From: Niallia taxi
GTDB taxonomy: Bacteria > Bacillota > Bacilli > Bacillales > Cytobacillaceae
Assembly (NCBI RefSeq): GCF_032818155.1
Contig: NZ_CP102590.1
Coordinates: 124,001-188,000, forward strand
DNA: 64,000 nucleotides
Direction: 5' to 3'
Both the position numbers and the translations under genes were made by a program. The notes beneath the pieces are model-generated. The model searched no databases, was not told the origin of the DNA, and saw nothing but the letters and a program-made list of their open reading frames with translations. Positions 7,784-17,353 of this stretch are shown here, in pieces. The stretch's first letter is position 1, and each line of letters opens with the position of its first letter.

Positions 7784-9553
7784 TTATAAAACGGAATGCG
7801 CAGACGGCTTGCTAGCTGAATATTGATGCCAGCCACCGAAGCGAGTAATGTCCTTTCCTTCATCTACAGCCCATTGTTCACACAAAAATCCTTTAACAAA
7901 TGTACCGTCTTTAAGTTCAATCGTACCAATGCTAAGTGGTGATGGGATGAGTGATACGAAAGCACCAAGTTGTTCAACAGGCATTTCCCATAATTCGAGA
8001 TCAATTTCAGCTCCATTATGTGGTTCACGAATGAGGCCTGGCTTTGCTGGAGCAGTATTTAATGCGATCAGCTGATAGTTTGCAGAAGTTTTAGTCTTTC
8101 TTTTAAATTTGGCATCATGCTCCTTCATTTGCACTTCAAGGGGGTACCCTTGCATGTGCAGGCCACAAACTGCAATCGTGACCGTATTTGTTTGCGCCGG
8201 CACAGGAGGCTCATTTAAAAATTTTTCTGCAAGACCTGTAATAAGATGTTCATCATTAGCACCTGAAAATAAAGTAATTCCAAATGGCAATTTATCCTCT
8301 ATAGGTTCAGAAGGAATGTTAATTGCAGATAAATCTAGTAAATTACAATGATTTGTATATAGTCCCATTTGACTGTTTGTTTGAAGGGGATTACTGCGAA
8401 CCTCAGCTCGTGTCCATGTTCCTCCAGCAGTAGGCATTATTAATACTGCATCTTCGAGCTGGAGATGTGCTTTCCGTTTTGATGCTTGCAGCTTATGCAT
8501 TGCTTGAAACAGAGAGGAGGCAGTATATGCTGATTTGGCACCGGTGCGTAACAAGGTTTCTGTTACAGTCAGGCTTGAGTTTGGATGCTCCTCAATAAAC
8601 GCTCCTAAATCAGACCATCTTTCTGCAACCCAAGGCCCATCATATAAAACAGATGCTGCTTCTAACAAGTAGCTTACATCTATCTTTTCGATAAGGATTC
8701 CGAGTTTGTTCATTTTTGTTAAAGCTGTTTGCCAGGCTTGTTCATATTCCTTTGCAAAAGGTCCGTAAAATTCAGGCAAATCCTCTGGGATTAATAGGCG
8801 CTTAGGCAGGGAGGAAGGCTCTCTCTTTACAGTCTTTGACCAAGGATCTTCTTTATCAAAGCCTCGAACAACTTCATCCACAAAAACAGTGTCTTGAAGA
8901 TTATTAGAAAAAACAGTGACACAATCTATGCTTGCACATGCAGGGACAACCCCTTTAACTGGCCATGCACCAACACTTGGCTTGAACCCGATAAGTCCGT
9001 TTAAGGCTGCTGGGACACGACCAGAGCCGGCAGTATCTGTTCCAAGGGAAAAGGCTGCTTGACCGCGCGCCACAGATACTGCAGAACCAGAGCTTGAACC
9101 ACCACTGATTAGCTCTGGTCTTAATGCGTTTTGTGTTTCGCCGAAAGGACTTCTCGTGCCGACAAGTCCAGTGGCGAACTGGTCTAAATTTGTTTTTCCA
9201 ATCGGAATGGCGCCTGCATTAATTAAGCGTTGAACAATAGTGGCACTTTTTTCTGGTGTATAGGCAAAATCAGGACAACCAGCAGTTGTTGGAACGCCTG
9301 CAAGATCAATATTATCCTTGATGGCAAAAGGAATACCCCATAAAGGTGACTTTTCTCTGTCGATTAAATCGAGATTATCAATATAGGAACGAATAAAGCT
9401 CCAGGAAGGGGGAGTAATCCAAATATTGAATTCTTTATCAGCCTCTGCCCGTTCGATAATAAGCTCTATAAGTGCTTCAGGCGTTAACGTGCCGTTTTCA
9501 TATCCTGCCTGAATTTCATGAATGGATAATGTCTTTAGGGAATTTGTCTGCAC
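7784..9553 (-). CDS. atzF: Allophanate hydrolase (AtzF/DUR1-type amidase)
   Basis: 589 residues, usual length. The amidase-signature domain (about 25-450) contains the catalytic Lys in GIPFAIKDNIDLAG, the Ser-rich loop GGSSSGSAVSVARG with the cis-Ser and nucleophile Ser, and LGTDTAGSGRVPAALNG. A C-terminal AtzF-type domain (about 455-580) follows. It hydrolyses allophanate to ammonia and CO2, the last step of guanidine or urea carboxylation pathways. GTG start at 9553 has AGAGGTG upstream; the gene overlaps the carboxylase gene by 38 nt, implying coupled translation in the cytosol. Function is firm from the active-site motifs and the neighbouring carboxylase. Confidence 0.93.
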   Translation of the reverse strand: MQTNSLKTLSIHEIQAGYENGTLTPEALIELIIERAEADKEFNIWITPPSWSFIRSYIDNLDLIDREKSPLWGIPFAIKDNIDLAGVPTTAGCPDFAYTPEKSATIVQRLINAGAIPIGKTNLDQFATGLVGTRSPFGETQNALRPELISGGSSSGSAVSVARGQAAFSLGTDTAGSGRVPAALNGLIGFKPSVGAWPVKGVVPACASIDCVTVFSNNLQDTVFVDEVVRGFDKEDPWSKTVKREPSSLPKRLLIPEDLPEFYGPFAKEYEQAWQTALTKMNKLGILIEKIDVSYLLEAASVLYDGPWVAERWSDLGAFIEEHPNSSLTVTETLLRTGAKSAYTASSLFQAMHKLQASKRKAHLQLEDAVLIMPTAGGTWTRAEVRSNPLQTNSQMGLYTNHCNLLDLSAINIPSEPIEDKLPFGITLFSGANDEHLITGLAEKFLNEPPVPAQTNTVTIAVCGLHMQGYPLEVQMKEHDAKFKRKTKTSANYQLIALNTAPAKPGLIREPHNGAEIDLELWEMPVEQLGAFVSLIPSPLSIGTIELKDGTFVKGFLCEQWAVDEGKDITRFGGWHQYSASKPSAHSVL

Positions 9554-12500
9554 TTAAATCACCTCTTTCTGCTCTTTTTATTGAAACAATTAACTGGCCT
9601 GCATATACCTCATCACCTGGGGCAACATGAATAGATTCAATGGTTCCATCAAAAGGAGCTGCTTGTGGAAATTCCATTTTCATGCTTTCTTCAATTATTA
9701 ATGTATCGCCTTTTTGAACGCGGTCTCCAGATGAAACTAGTACCTTCCAAACACTTCCTGGCATGGAGCTGCGCACAGCTTCTGCACCATCTGGAAGTAC
9801 TTCCTCTGCAGGCTCAGCTGTTTCTTGCTCTGACACATACTCTGCCAACCCAAGCTCCTGCCATCTTTCACGCTCTTCATGGAAGGCGGCTTGCTGTTTG
9901 CTCCGGAATGTATTTGTACTTTCCTCAATTGAGGATAGAAATGCTAAATAATCACCAAGCTTAAAGGTTGTTTCGGTTATATCAATTTCAAATCTTCCGC
10001 GCAGGAAGTCTTCGCGCATTACTAGTAATTCATCTGCACTTACTGGATAAAATGAAATTTGATCAAAGAAGCGAAGCAGCCATGGCTTTCCAGCCTGAAA
10101 GCTTTCTGTTTCCCGCAATTTGTTCCATACCTGAACAGTTCGGCCGACAAATTGATAGCCTCCTGGTCCTTCCATACCATAAACACACATATAAGCACCG
10201 CCGATACCAACTGCATTTTCTGGTGTCCAAGTTCGGGCAGGATTATATTTTGTTGTAACAAGACGGTGGCGCGGGTCTACTGGTGTTGCGACAGGTGCGC
10301 CAAGATACACATCGCCAAGGCCAAGAACAAGATAATTGGCATCAAAGACAATTCGCTTCACGTCTTCCATATCATTTAATCCGTTAACACGTCGTATGAA
10401 CTCTAAATTACTAGGACACCAAGGAGCATCAGGTCTAACATTCTTTTGGTATCTGTCGATAGCCAATTGTGTTGATGGATCATCCCATGAAAGGGGAAGG
10501 CGGACAATACGTGATGGCACTTCAATTTCCTCTAATGGTGGGAGTGAGTCATTGATAGAAGCAATCATGTTGCTTAGTTCTTTAACTGTCATTTTGGATG
10601 CATCAATATGAATCTGCAGTGAACGTATGCCTGGTGTCATTTCAATGATAGGCAAATCAGTTTCTTTTTGCATGGCTTCCATTAAGGCATGAACTTGAAA
10701 ACGCAGCAGTAAGTCAAGCTCCATCTCACCATATTCGACTAACACATGCTTATCACCAGCCGCTCTGATTTTCATCGGAATTCTTCCTGTTGACTGTTCC
10801 AGTAAAACAGGGTAATCGCAGGGAAGCTGGACAATATCCTCGGTAAGTGCTGGCAGAACCGCTACTTCCCTTTCTCCAATGCTTTGAAGATATTGCTCCT
10901 GCGAGTCGCGAAGCGCTTCTGCCTCTTCCAGTGTAATCAGCTTGAAGCGGATTTTGTCACCAGCATGAAGCTGGCCAATTTTCCAAAATTCTGCTGAAGC
11001 AGTTGTGACAGGGCAAACAAATCCACCGAGACTTGGCCCATCAGGACCGAGTAATATCGGCATGTCACCAGTTAAATCAAGTGTACCAACTGCATAAGCA
11101 TTATCATGGATATTTGATGGATGCAGTCCAGCTTCACCACCGTCACTGCGTGACCACAAGGGAGCAGGACCAACTAAGCGAACTCCTGTACGTGAACTGT
11201 TAAAGTGAACCTCCCAGCTTGTATCTGTAAGCTGCTGCAAATATTCAGGCAACAAAAACTCTGTTGTGCAATGCGGACCAGGGATGACACCAATTGTCCA
11301 TTCTTTAGTAATCACTGGTTTACGGTCATTTATGACTGCAGTATAAGCAGGCAGGGAAGCATCGTTAACAGATAATACGTCACCAGTTCGTAATGCTCTG
11401 CCGCCATGTCCACCAAAACCACCAAGAGTAAAGGTTGCAGCACTGCCTAAATAAAGGGGCATATCCAATCCGCCTGCAATAAGGAAATACGTCCTCATAC
11501 CTGTATCAGCTTCTCCGAATGTTAACGTTTGACCTCTTTTTGCATTGATTACAGTGTACATTGGCACTTCCACATCCCCAAGCGTGGCATGCATATCGGC
11601 ACCAGTTAAACAGAAGGCAGTGTCAAAGCGGAAGCGGTATGTGCCGCCGCGGAGAGTTAACTCCAATCCTGATGCATTTTCGGTATTGCCTAATAGTTTG
11701 TTTCCAATTCGGAAGGATAGTGGGTCCATTGGTCCGCATGGAGGAACACCAACGTCCCAATGACCAATTCTTCCTGGCCAATCCTGCACAGTAGTTTGAA
11801 TACCACCATCAAGCACCTCTATTGCTTGTTCAGCAGGTGAAAAGCCTTCAAGCATCCGCGTATAAACAAGTCCGTTTCGGCAATTGTCTTCCATTAAAAG
11901 TGCGCGAATGTAGGACAGATTTGTAGTGATACCATAAAATCTTGCCTCTGCTAGGGCTGTGTCCAGCTTATGAAGCGCTTCTTCCCGAGTGTCTCCATGC
12001 ACAATAATTTTTGCAAGCATCGGATCGTAAAAAGATGTAACCGTAAGTCCGTCACGTACCCACGATTCTACCCGAGCATTTTCAGGGAAAACTACTTGAT
12101 CTATCTGACCACCGCTTGGACGGAAGTCATTTAAGCAATCTTCAGCATAAATTCTTGCTTGGATACTGTGACCAACTGGTTTTTTGTATAATTGCTCAAG
12201 GCCACGTAACTCGCCGGCTGATTCTCTGACCATCCACTCGACTAAATCAATTCGAAGAACTTCCTCTGTCACGCCATGCTCTACTTGCAGTCTTGTGTTT
12301 ACTTCAAGAAAGTAAAATTGCTCTGTGTCTGGATCATACAAAAATTCAACTGTTCCTGCACTGCGATAACCAACCTCTGCTGCAAGGCGCTTTGAAGCCA
12401 GCAGCATTTGTTCACGAACTGCAGAAGACAGGCAGGGAGCTGGACTTTCCTCAACGACTTTTTGATTGCGGCGTTGAATCGAGCAATCTCGTTCACCAAG

Positions 12501-13166
12501 TGCTGCCACCTCGCCAAATTCATTCCCAAATATTTGGACTTCAACATGACGGGCCTTTTGAATATATTTTTCTAAAAAGACGCCACCGTTGTTAAAGTTC
12601 GTTTGAGCCAGCCTGCTTACAGACTCGAAAACATTGCTTAATGCTGCTTCATCCTCGCAAACGCGCATGCCGATACCACCGCCACCAGCTGTGCTTTTCA
12701 GCATGACTGGATAGCCGATTTTTGCTGCTTCTGACAGAGCTGCTGAAAGCTCCGTTATAAGCTGTGTACCAGAAAGCATCGGAACATTTGCTCTTTCGGC
12801 AATTTCCCTGGCGGAATGCTTTAAGCCAAACAGCTCGATTTGCTCTGGTGTTGGCCCGATAAAGGCAATGTTATTCTCAAAGCAGGCCCGTGCAAAATCA
12901 GCATTTTCACTTAAAAAGCCATAGCCAGGATGGATTGCTTGGGCACCTGTTTCCTGCGCTATATTAAGAAGAAGCTCTCCATTTAAATAAGAATCCTTTG
13001 CAGCACCTTCACCAATCAGAATGGCTTCATCTGCCAAATCAACATGAAGGCTGTCTTGGTCAGCCTTCGTATAAACAGCCACAGACTGAATTCCCATTTT
13101 TCGAAGAGTACGTTCAATGCGAACAGCAATCGCTCCGCGGTTGGCAATTAATACTTTTGTATACAT
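9516..13166 (-). CDS. Biotin-dependent urea/guanidine carboxylase
   Basis: 1216 residues in urea-carboxylase order: biotin carboxylase (about 1-450; ATP-grasp motifs KSTAGGGGIGMRVC and EVNTRLQVEHGVTEEV), carboxyltransferase halves of the AHS2 type (about 465-780) and AHS1 type (about 800-1010), a linker, and a C-terminal biotinyl domain with biotinylated Lys in EESMKMEF. Start ATG 13166 follows AAAGGAGTGACAACT. In operons with DUF1989 genes and a guanidine-I riboswitch these enzymes have been shown to prefer guanidine over urea, forming carboxyguanidine with ATP and bicarbonate; I infer that here. The alternative is a true urea carboxylase, which a substrate-pocket alignment would separate. 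Confidence 0.93.
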   Translation of the reverse strand: MYTKVLIANRGAIAVRIERTLRKMGIQSVAVYTKADQDSLHVDLADEAILIGEGAAKDSYLNGELLLNIAQETGAQAIHPGYGFLSENADFARACFENNIAFIGPTPEQIELFGLKHSAREIAERANVPMLSGTQLITELSAALSEAAKIGYPVMLKSTAGGGGIGMRVCEDEAALSNVFESVSRLAQTNFNNGGVFLEKYIQKARHVEVQIFGNEFGEVAALGERDCSIQRRNQKVVEESPAPCLSSAVREQMLLASKRLAAEVGYRSAGTVEFLYDPDTEQFYFLEVNTRLQVEHGVTEEVLRIDLVEWMVRESAGELRGLEQLYKKPVGHSIQARIYAEDCLNDFRPSGGQIDQVVFPENARVESWVRDGLTVTSFYDPMLAKIIVHGDTREEALHKLDTALAEARFYGITTNLSYIRALLMEDNCRNGLVYTRMLEGFSPAEQAIEVLDGGIQTTVQDWPGRIGHWDVGVPPCGPMDPLSFRIGNKLLGNTENASGLELTLRGGTYRFRFDTAFCLTGADMHATLGDVEVPMYTVINAKRGQTLTFGEADTGMRTYFLIAGGLDMPLYLGSAATFTLGGFGGHGGRALRTGDVLSVNDASLPAYTAVINDRKPVITKEWTIGVIPGPHCTTEFLLPEYLQQLTDTSWEVHFNSSRTGVRLVGPAPLWSRSDGGEAGLHPSNIHDNAYAVGTLDLTGDMPILLGPDGPSLGGFVCPVTTASAEFWKIGQLHAGDKIRFKLITLEEAEALRDSQEQYLQSIGEREVAVLPALTEDIVQLPCDYPVLLEQSTGRIPMKIRAAGDKHVLVEYGEMELDLLLRFQVHALMEAMQKETDLPIIEMTPGIRSLQIHIDASKMTVKELSNMIASINDSLPPLEEIEVPSRIVRLPLSWDDPSTQLAIDRYQKNVRPDAPWCPSNLEFIRRVNGLNDMEDVKRIVFDANYLVLGLGDVYLGAPVATPVDPRHRLVTTKYNPARTWTPENAVGIGGAYMCVYGMEGPGGYQFVGRTVQVWNKLRETESFQAGKPWLLRFFDQISFYPVSADELLVMREDFLRGRFEIDITETTFKLGDYLAFLSSIEESTNTFRSKQQAAFHEERERWQELGLAEYVSEQETAEPAEEVLPDGAEAVRSSMPGSVWKVLVSSGDRVQKGDTLIIEESMKMEFPQAAPFDGTIESIHVAPGDEVYAGQLIVSIKRAERGDLSADKFPKDIIHS

Positions 13167-13182
13167 AGTTGTCACTCCTTTA

Positions 13183-13833
13183 TCATTTATCCCAAACAAG
13201 CACTTGTATTGGGGTTGGGTTATAAGCATTACAAGGATTATTTAATTGTGGGCAGTTGCTGATTAACACAAGTACACGAGCTGCTGCTTCCATTTCTACA
13301 TAATAGCCAGGAGCAGAAACACCATCAGCAAACGTTAAGCCGCCATCTGGTGTGACGGGAACATTCATAAAAAAGTTAATATTTGGAGCCAAGTCCCGTT
13401 TTGTAAAGCGGGGGTCATTGTTTGATAGCTGCAGCATAAAGGTATCTCGGCAGTTATGCATTGGCAGTGTTTCATGTGCATAGCGGACAGTATTGCTTTG
13501 AGCCGAACATGCGCCGCCGAGTGTATCGTGGTTACCACATGTATCTGCGACAATTTTCACTAACTCCTTGCCAGACTCTGATAAAAGGACAGAACCAGTC
13601 GTTAAATATACATTGCCTTGATTGGTAATCGTATTGACTGCACTATAATGGTCAATAGGATTCTCCGCATCATAAAAGAGCGTATCAGCAGCTTGATTTC
13701 CTTCTAAATCGACGATTCGCAGAACCTGCCCTGGCTCTAAAGTGTATGTCCAGCCATCGCCAGCCGGAATTGTTTCTGATATGAAGGCATTTTCCTGTTT
13801 ACGTTCGCTTTCAACTCGGTAAAGTACTGCCAT
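13183..13833 (-). CDS. DUF1989 protein, carboxyguanidine deiminase subunit (urea carboxylase-associated)
   Basis: 216 residues. DUF1989 features: [22 protein letters not shown] near the N-terminus and a metal-site-like cluster [16 protein letters not shown] with a further Cys in MHNCRD. Start ATG 13833 follows GGAGGAATGCAATA; it shares the TAATG junction with the previous gene. The paired DUF1989 proteins are known as the two subunits (CgdA/CgdB) that deiminate carboxyguanidine to allophanate in guanidine degraders; which one corresponds to A or B I cannot say. It sits between its partner and the carboxylase, consistent with one pathway. Confidence 0.88.
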   Translation of the reverse strand: MAVLYRVESERKQENAFISETIPAGDGWTYTLEPGQVLRIVDLEGNQAADTLFYDAENPIDHYSAVNTITNQGNVYLTTGSVLLSESGKELVKIVADTCGNHDTLGGACSAQSNTVRYAHETLPMHNCRDTFMLQLSNNDPRFTKRDLAPNINFFMNVPVTPDGGLTFADGVSAPGYYVEMEAAARVLVLISNCPQLNNPCNAYNPTPIQVLVWDK

Positions 13834-14555
13834 TATTGCATTCCTCCTATCGTAAGTGCTGAATAATTCCATGTGTTTTCAAAGGCACGCCTGTTTTCTG
13901 GACAATAATTGAGGCAGCAATCATCCTCACTAATTGGAGTCGCAGCTGTGACCTCCAGTTTTACTGGAACAGCAGGATAATTGGTGCTTGGATTTAAAGG
14001 ATTCGGTGTATTGGATGTAATAAGGAGGACATCCATTTCTGTTCTTAGGACAATAAAGTCGCCTTTTTTTGCATGCTTAAGGGCATAATGCATGTTTCCA
14101 TCCTCTGTGCAATAGACCTTAGAGAATAAATTGACAACAGGCACAAGATCACGAACAGTCATCCCATTACGGAACAATTCAACTGCAAAGTTCTCCTCAC
14201 CACTGCGGTGCCAGTCATTTCTAAATTCCTGATAAGTTGTTTTGCCATAGCGCTCATCGACAAGTCGACGTGAGATATAGCCCGATATAGTGTCATGCCA
14301 GCCCAATGAATCGTCAATAATACTTGCAAGGACGCGGCCGTTATCACTCATCAGCACATTTCCCTTCGTTAAGTGAGAGGTATGCTGTGCCTTTAATGTA
14401 TCTGGCATATTATACCTTTCAGCAGTATCTGCAGCAGAATACAAAAGCAGGGAAAGATTTGCACCATCCTCAGTTGCTGTAAATTTAATCGTTTTTCCAC
14501 GGCTGATCACACCAGACCATTTTCCACCACCAGGAATGTTAATAACTGTATCCAT
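13833..14555 (-). CDS. DUF1989 protein, carboxyguanidine deiminase subunit (urea carboxylase-associated)
   Basis: 240 residues. It opens with [22 protein letters not shown] and has the DUF1989 core [16 protein letters not shown]. Unlike its partner it lacks the Cys pair near the HD motif, as expected for a heteromeric arrangement in which only one subunit carries the full metal site (inference). Start ATG 14555 is set by AAGGAGG 9 nt upstream; upstream in-frame codons fall in the riboswitch expression platform. First gene of the four-gene catabolic operon behind the second guanidine riboswitch. Confidence 0.88.
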   Translation of the reverse strand: MDTVINIPGGGKWSGVISRGKTIKFTATEDGANLSLLLYSAADTAERYNMPDTLKAQHTSHLTKGNVLMSDNGRVLASIIDDSLGWHDTISGYISRRLVDERYGKTTYQEFRNDWHRSGEENFAVELFRNGMTVRDLVPVVNLFSKVYCTEDGNMHYALKHAKKGDFIVLRTEMDVLLITSNTPNPLNPSTNYPAVPVKLEVTAATPISEDDCCLNYCPENRRAFENTWNYSALTIGGMQ

Positions 14556-14574
14556 AAATAGAACCTCCTTAAAA

Positions 14575-14712
14575 AAATAAAAGGACAAAAGCGTAAGAGA
14601 GATTATCATCTCCCAGGCTTTTGTCCTTCCGTGTATACAGCAAATGCTGCACGCTCTCTCTCGGACCTGACTTTAAAGAAAACTCTTTAAACGGAACCCT
14701 AGACAGCTTTTT
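14575..14712 (-). ncRNA. Guanidine-I riboswitch (ykkC), carboxylase operon copy
   Basis: Minus strand shows CTAGGGTTCCG, AGGTCCGAGAGAG, ACGGAAGGACAAAAGCCTGGGAGA. The 3' half can pair as AAAAGC..GGGAGA / TCTCTC..GCTTTT followed by a U-rich stretch (14572-14582), an alternative terminator. It controls the deiminase-carboxylase-allophanate hydrolase operon. Confidence 0.95.
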
Positions 14713-14766
14713 GTTTTCAACGATATTGTGATTGTGAAAACCTTTATTAGATTGTTAATAAACTAA

Positions 14767-14817
14767 AGTATAACTATTCTGAAAATAAAAACTACTAATC
14801 TGTCAGATTATCTGACA
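14767..14817 (-). promoter_or_regulatory. TnrA/GlnR box and promoter of the carboxylase operon
   Basis: TGTCAGATTATCTGACA at 14801-14817 is a perfect TGTNA-N7-TNACA box and also near-perfectly palindromic. A -10 hexamer TATACT (minus, 14772-14767) is centred 39.5 nt downstream, placing the box near -49, the position from which TnrA activates promoters in Bacillus. The box overlaps the 3' end of the permease gene. Confidence 0.75.
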
Positions 14818-16174
14818 TAGTTTTTTGTTGCAGCAATTTTTTCCTTGTTGTGGAGCTTTTATCTTTTGATGTTATCCATGCTTTTCTTATGGCCATGTAA
14901 ATAAAGCCAATAATAAGCCAAGCCAATCCATACATGAGTGTTTGTTTATTAAGCAGTGTCAACAGCCAGCATATAAAACCAGCGCCAATTAAAGGGAAAA
15001 CAAGATAGACAAAGGTTCCCTTCAAGGAACGTTCTTTTTGCTTAATATAGTAGTGTCCAATAACAGAAATATTCACAAAGGTAAAGGCAGTCAAAGCACC
15101 GAAGCTGACAAATGTTACAGCTGTATCAAGATCAAAAAAGACAGCAGCGAAGGAAATTACTCCGACAAAGATGATGTTAGCAACAGGAGTTTTGTATTTT
15201 GGATGAATGGCTGTAAACAGCTTCACAGGGAGAATCGATTCACGACCTAAAGCGAACAGGAATCTGCTCACACTTGTCATCGAGGAAACTCCTTGAGTGA
15301 AGGTAGCAATTATCAACACCATAATAAAGATAGAGCTTAATAGATTACCACCAACAAGCTGAACAAGTGCGTATGCAGCATTATCTGGATTCGAAAATGC
15401 AAAGTTAGGAAAAGCAACTTGTGTTAAATAAGAAATTGCAATATACATGACAGCCGCAATAAGGACGATCAGAAAAATTGCTTTCGAAACGGTTTTTTCC
15501 GCTTTTATTGTTTCTTCAGACATGGTAGTGACTGCATCAAAGCCAAGAAAACAGAAGCAAATTAGGGAAGCACCAGTGAATACTGCGCTTAATGAACTAT
15601 GATCACTTAAAAACGGTGCAAGGGAAAAGAGCGAGCTAGCAGCAGTGTCACCAGAAAGAACATCCTTAACAATTAATGCACAAAATAACACGATAAAGGC
15701 AATTTGCACAAGGACAGATATACCGCTGATACGGGCTGCAGACTTAATGCCGATGATGTTAACAATAACTAGCACGATGTTCATGATAATAATCCAAACG
15801 AATACCGGAATAGAGGGGAATTCTGTATTCATAAAGATACCAAACGTTAAAATAGCAATAATAGGGGAGAATACATAATCTAATAAAAGTGCCCAACCGA
15901 CTAAGAAACCGACCTTCGGATGAATGGATTTTTTTGTATACGTATAAGCGGAGCCAGAAATAGGGTAAGCCTTTACCATGCGGCTATAACTGAAGGCGGT
16001 GAAAAAGATCGCTATAAAAGCAATCAAATAAGCAGGAGTCATCATGCCATCTGCAGCTTCAAATGCCACTCCATAAACGGTAAAAAATATCATTGGTGTC
16101 ATCCACGCAAGCCCCATGAATACAACTTGATGGAGCTTTAAGGTTTTTGCGAGTGTCGGTTTTTGATTAATCAT
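14795..16174 (-). CDS. APC superfamily permease of the guanidine regulon
   Basis: 459 residues with about 12 hydrophobic helices. The APC-type first helix region VVFMGLAWMTPMIFFTVYGV and the segment GSAYTYTKKSIHPKVGFLVGWALLLDYVF are typical of amino acid-polyamine-organocation transporters; the C-terminus is basic and cytosolic. ATG at 16174 is chosen for its 9-nt spacing from AAGAGG; the ATG at 16183 abuts that site and the longer frame crosses the riboswitch. Since it is governed by its own guanidine-I riboswitch and a TnrA box, I infer uptake of guanidine or a guanidine-releasing compound. Substrate not proven by sequence. Confidence 0.88.
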   Translation of the reverse strand: MINQKPTLAKTLKLHQVVFMGLAWMTPMIFFTVYGVAFEAADGMMTPAYLIAFIAIFFTAFSYSRMVKAYPISGSAYTYTKKSIHPKVGFLVGWALLLDYVFSPIIAILTFGIFMNTEFPSIPVFVWIIIMNIVLVIVNIIGIKSAARISGISVLVQIAFIVLFCALIVKDVLSGDTAASSLFSLAPFLSDHSSLSAVFTGASLICFCFLGFDAVTTMSEETIKAEKTVSKAIFLIVLIAAVMYIAISYLTQVAFPNFAFSNPDNAAYALVQLVGGNLLSSIFIMVLIIATFTQGVSSMTSVSRFLFALGRESILPVKLFTAIHPKYKTPVANIIFVGVISFAAVFFDLDTAVTFVSFGALTAFTFVNISVIGHYYIKQKERSLKGTFVYLVFPLIGAGFICWLLTLLNKQTLMYGLAWLIIGFIYMAIRKAWITSKDKSSTTRKKLLQQKTMSDNLTD

Positions 16175-16204
16175 ATTATTCATCCTCTTTTCCAAAATAA
16201 ATTT

Positions 16205-16342
16205 GAAAAAATAAAAGCCCGGGAGAATTTTTATACAAAATTCTCCCGGGCTTTTATCCCTCCGTGTATACAGTATTGCAATACCGTACGCTACCTCTCG
16301 GACCAGACGTTTTACAAACCGGAACCCTAGGCGGCATCTTTG
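16205..16342 (-). ncRNA. Guanidine-I riboswitch (ykkC), permease copy
   Basis: Minus strand: CTAGGGTTCCGG, CTGGTCCGAGAGG, GTATTGCAATAC hairpin, ACGGAGGGATAAAAGCCCGGGAGAA. The competing terminator stem ATAAAAGCCCGGGAGAA / TTCTCCCGGGCTTTTAT (16211-16257) is 17 bp long and followed by TTTTTTC. Third copy of the class in 9 kb. Confidence 0.95.
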
Positions 16343-16378
16343 TTCTATGACAAGAACCAATATTAATTGATAGTTATG

Positions 16379-16429
16379 AGTATAAAGACAAAAACCAAGA
16401 CGTCAATTAAGTTGTCAGATTATTTAACA
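16379..16429 (-). promoter_or_regulatory. TnrA/GlnR box and promoter of the permease transcript
   Basis: TGTCAGATTATTTAACA at 16413-16429 matches TGTNA-N7-TNACA exactly. A -10 hexamer TATACT (minus, 16384-16379) is centred 39.5 nt downstream, the same spacing and the same hexamer as at the carboxylase operon. Confidence 0.75.
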
Positions 16430-16651
16430 TACTATTTTTGAAAATTTAGAATATACAAATAAAAAGATAACGCTCTCATTATGATGCGCAGAGCATTTTT
16501 AACTAAAATTACTTCTGTTAGGAAAGAAAGTAAACAACATGGCTTTTACCTTAAAGGGGATTTTGGGAACTTTTCTAATATTGATTCGTATTAAGTTGTA
16601 GCGAAGTTTAAAAATTGCAGTTCTAAACTACATAAATATGGAGGAATCTAT

Positions 16652-17131
16652 ATGGTCGAATGGGTTCAAAGCACAGATGGGTTGTGGCAATATTTTGCCT
16701 TATTTATTATTTCGTTGTTACCATTTTTAGATGTTTTTTATATAATTCCAGTTGGTATTCTTTTTGATATGTCACCAATTGCAGTTGGAATTATTGCCTT
16801 TTTAGGTAATTTTTTAATGGTGTTAGTTTTCGCGATATTTTTTAGACAAATAGCTGAATGGCGTAGGAAAAGAAAAGCGAAAAAAGGAATAACAGAGCCA
16901 TCCAAACGAGAAACACGAGCCAAACAAATTTGGGAAAAGTACGGTTTGCCTGTGTTTGCTTTGTTATCACCTTCTATCCTTGGCACAGACCTTGCTGCAT
17001 TAATGGCACTTTTATTTGGTTCTTCTAGAAAGAAGGTTGTTACTTGGCTTGGTGTTAGTTTAGTTATTTGGTCTGTTGTAATGACAGTGGGCTCTGTTTA
17101 TGGCTTGCAGTATATAAAATGGTATGAATAA
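16652..17131 (+). CDS. Small multi-drug export family (COG2426) membrane protein
   Basis: 159 residues with four or five hydrophobic segments (about 12-36, 38-66, 102-123, 125-152) interrupted by a basic loop RRKRKAKKGITEPSKRETRAK. The SPSILGTDLAALMALLFG segment before the last helix fits the small multi-drug export family (PF06695), a DedA-like group. Despite the name, transport of drugs is poorly supported for the family. GGAGGAATCTAT precedes the ATG. It may be co-transcribed with the PspC protein 36 nt downstream, suggesting an envelope-related role. Confidence 0.75.
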   Translation: MVEWVQSTDGLWQYFALFIISLLPFLDVFYIIPVGILFDMSPIAVGIIAFLGNFLMVLVFAIFFRQIAEWRRKRKAKKGITEPSKRETRAKQIWEKYGLPVFALLSPSILGTDLAALMALLFGSSRKKVVTWLGVSLVIWSVVMTVGSVYGLQYIKWYE

Positions 17132-17167
17132 ACGGAAGCATTTTAGCATGAAGGATGGAGAGTAATT

Positions 17168-17353
17168 GTGAGGAATAAATTAAAAAAATCAGCAACAGAT
17201 AAGGCGTTAACAGGTGTTTGCGGTGGAATCGCAGAATACTTTGGGATATCTTCATTTGCAGTGAGACTAATATTTATTGTTCTGTTACCTTCCAATATCA
17301 TTATATATCTCATTCTTGCTAATGCGATGGCAGATAGTCCCCGCTCATTATAA
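17168..17353 (+). CDS. PspC domain small membrane protein
   Basis: 61 residues, essentially one PspC domain: KKSATDKALTGVCGGIAEYFGI followed by a membrane helix (about 31-52). GTG start with GGAGAG upstream. PspC-type proteins act in membrane stress responses, sometimes as anchors for regulators. It follows the COG2426 gene closely. Confidence 0.9.
   Translation: MRNKLKKSATDKALTGVCGGIAEYFGISSFAVRLIFIVLLPSNIIIYLILANAMADSPRSL

Noticed and set aside
9665..12595. Several 60-106 codon ORFs on both strands inside the carboxylase gene
   Set aside because: All overlap the long biotin-enzyme frame with intact domain motifs and lack ribosome binding sites.
16184..16360. N-terminal extension of the permease ORF
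   Set aside because: It crosses the guanidine-I riboswitch and its terminator; the RBS supports ATG 16174.
16471..16500. Hairpin AACGCTCT..AGAGCATT with TTTTT
   Set aside because: Imperfect, no gene upstream on that strand, and close to the permease promoter; too weak to call a terminator.
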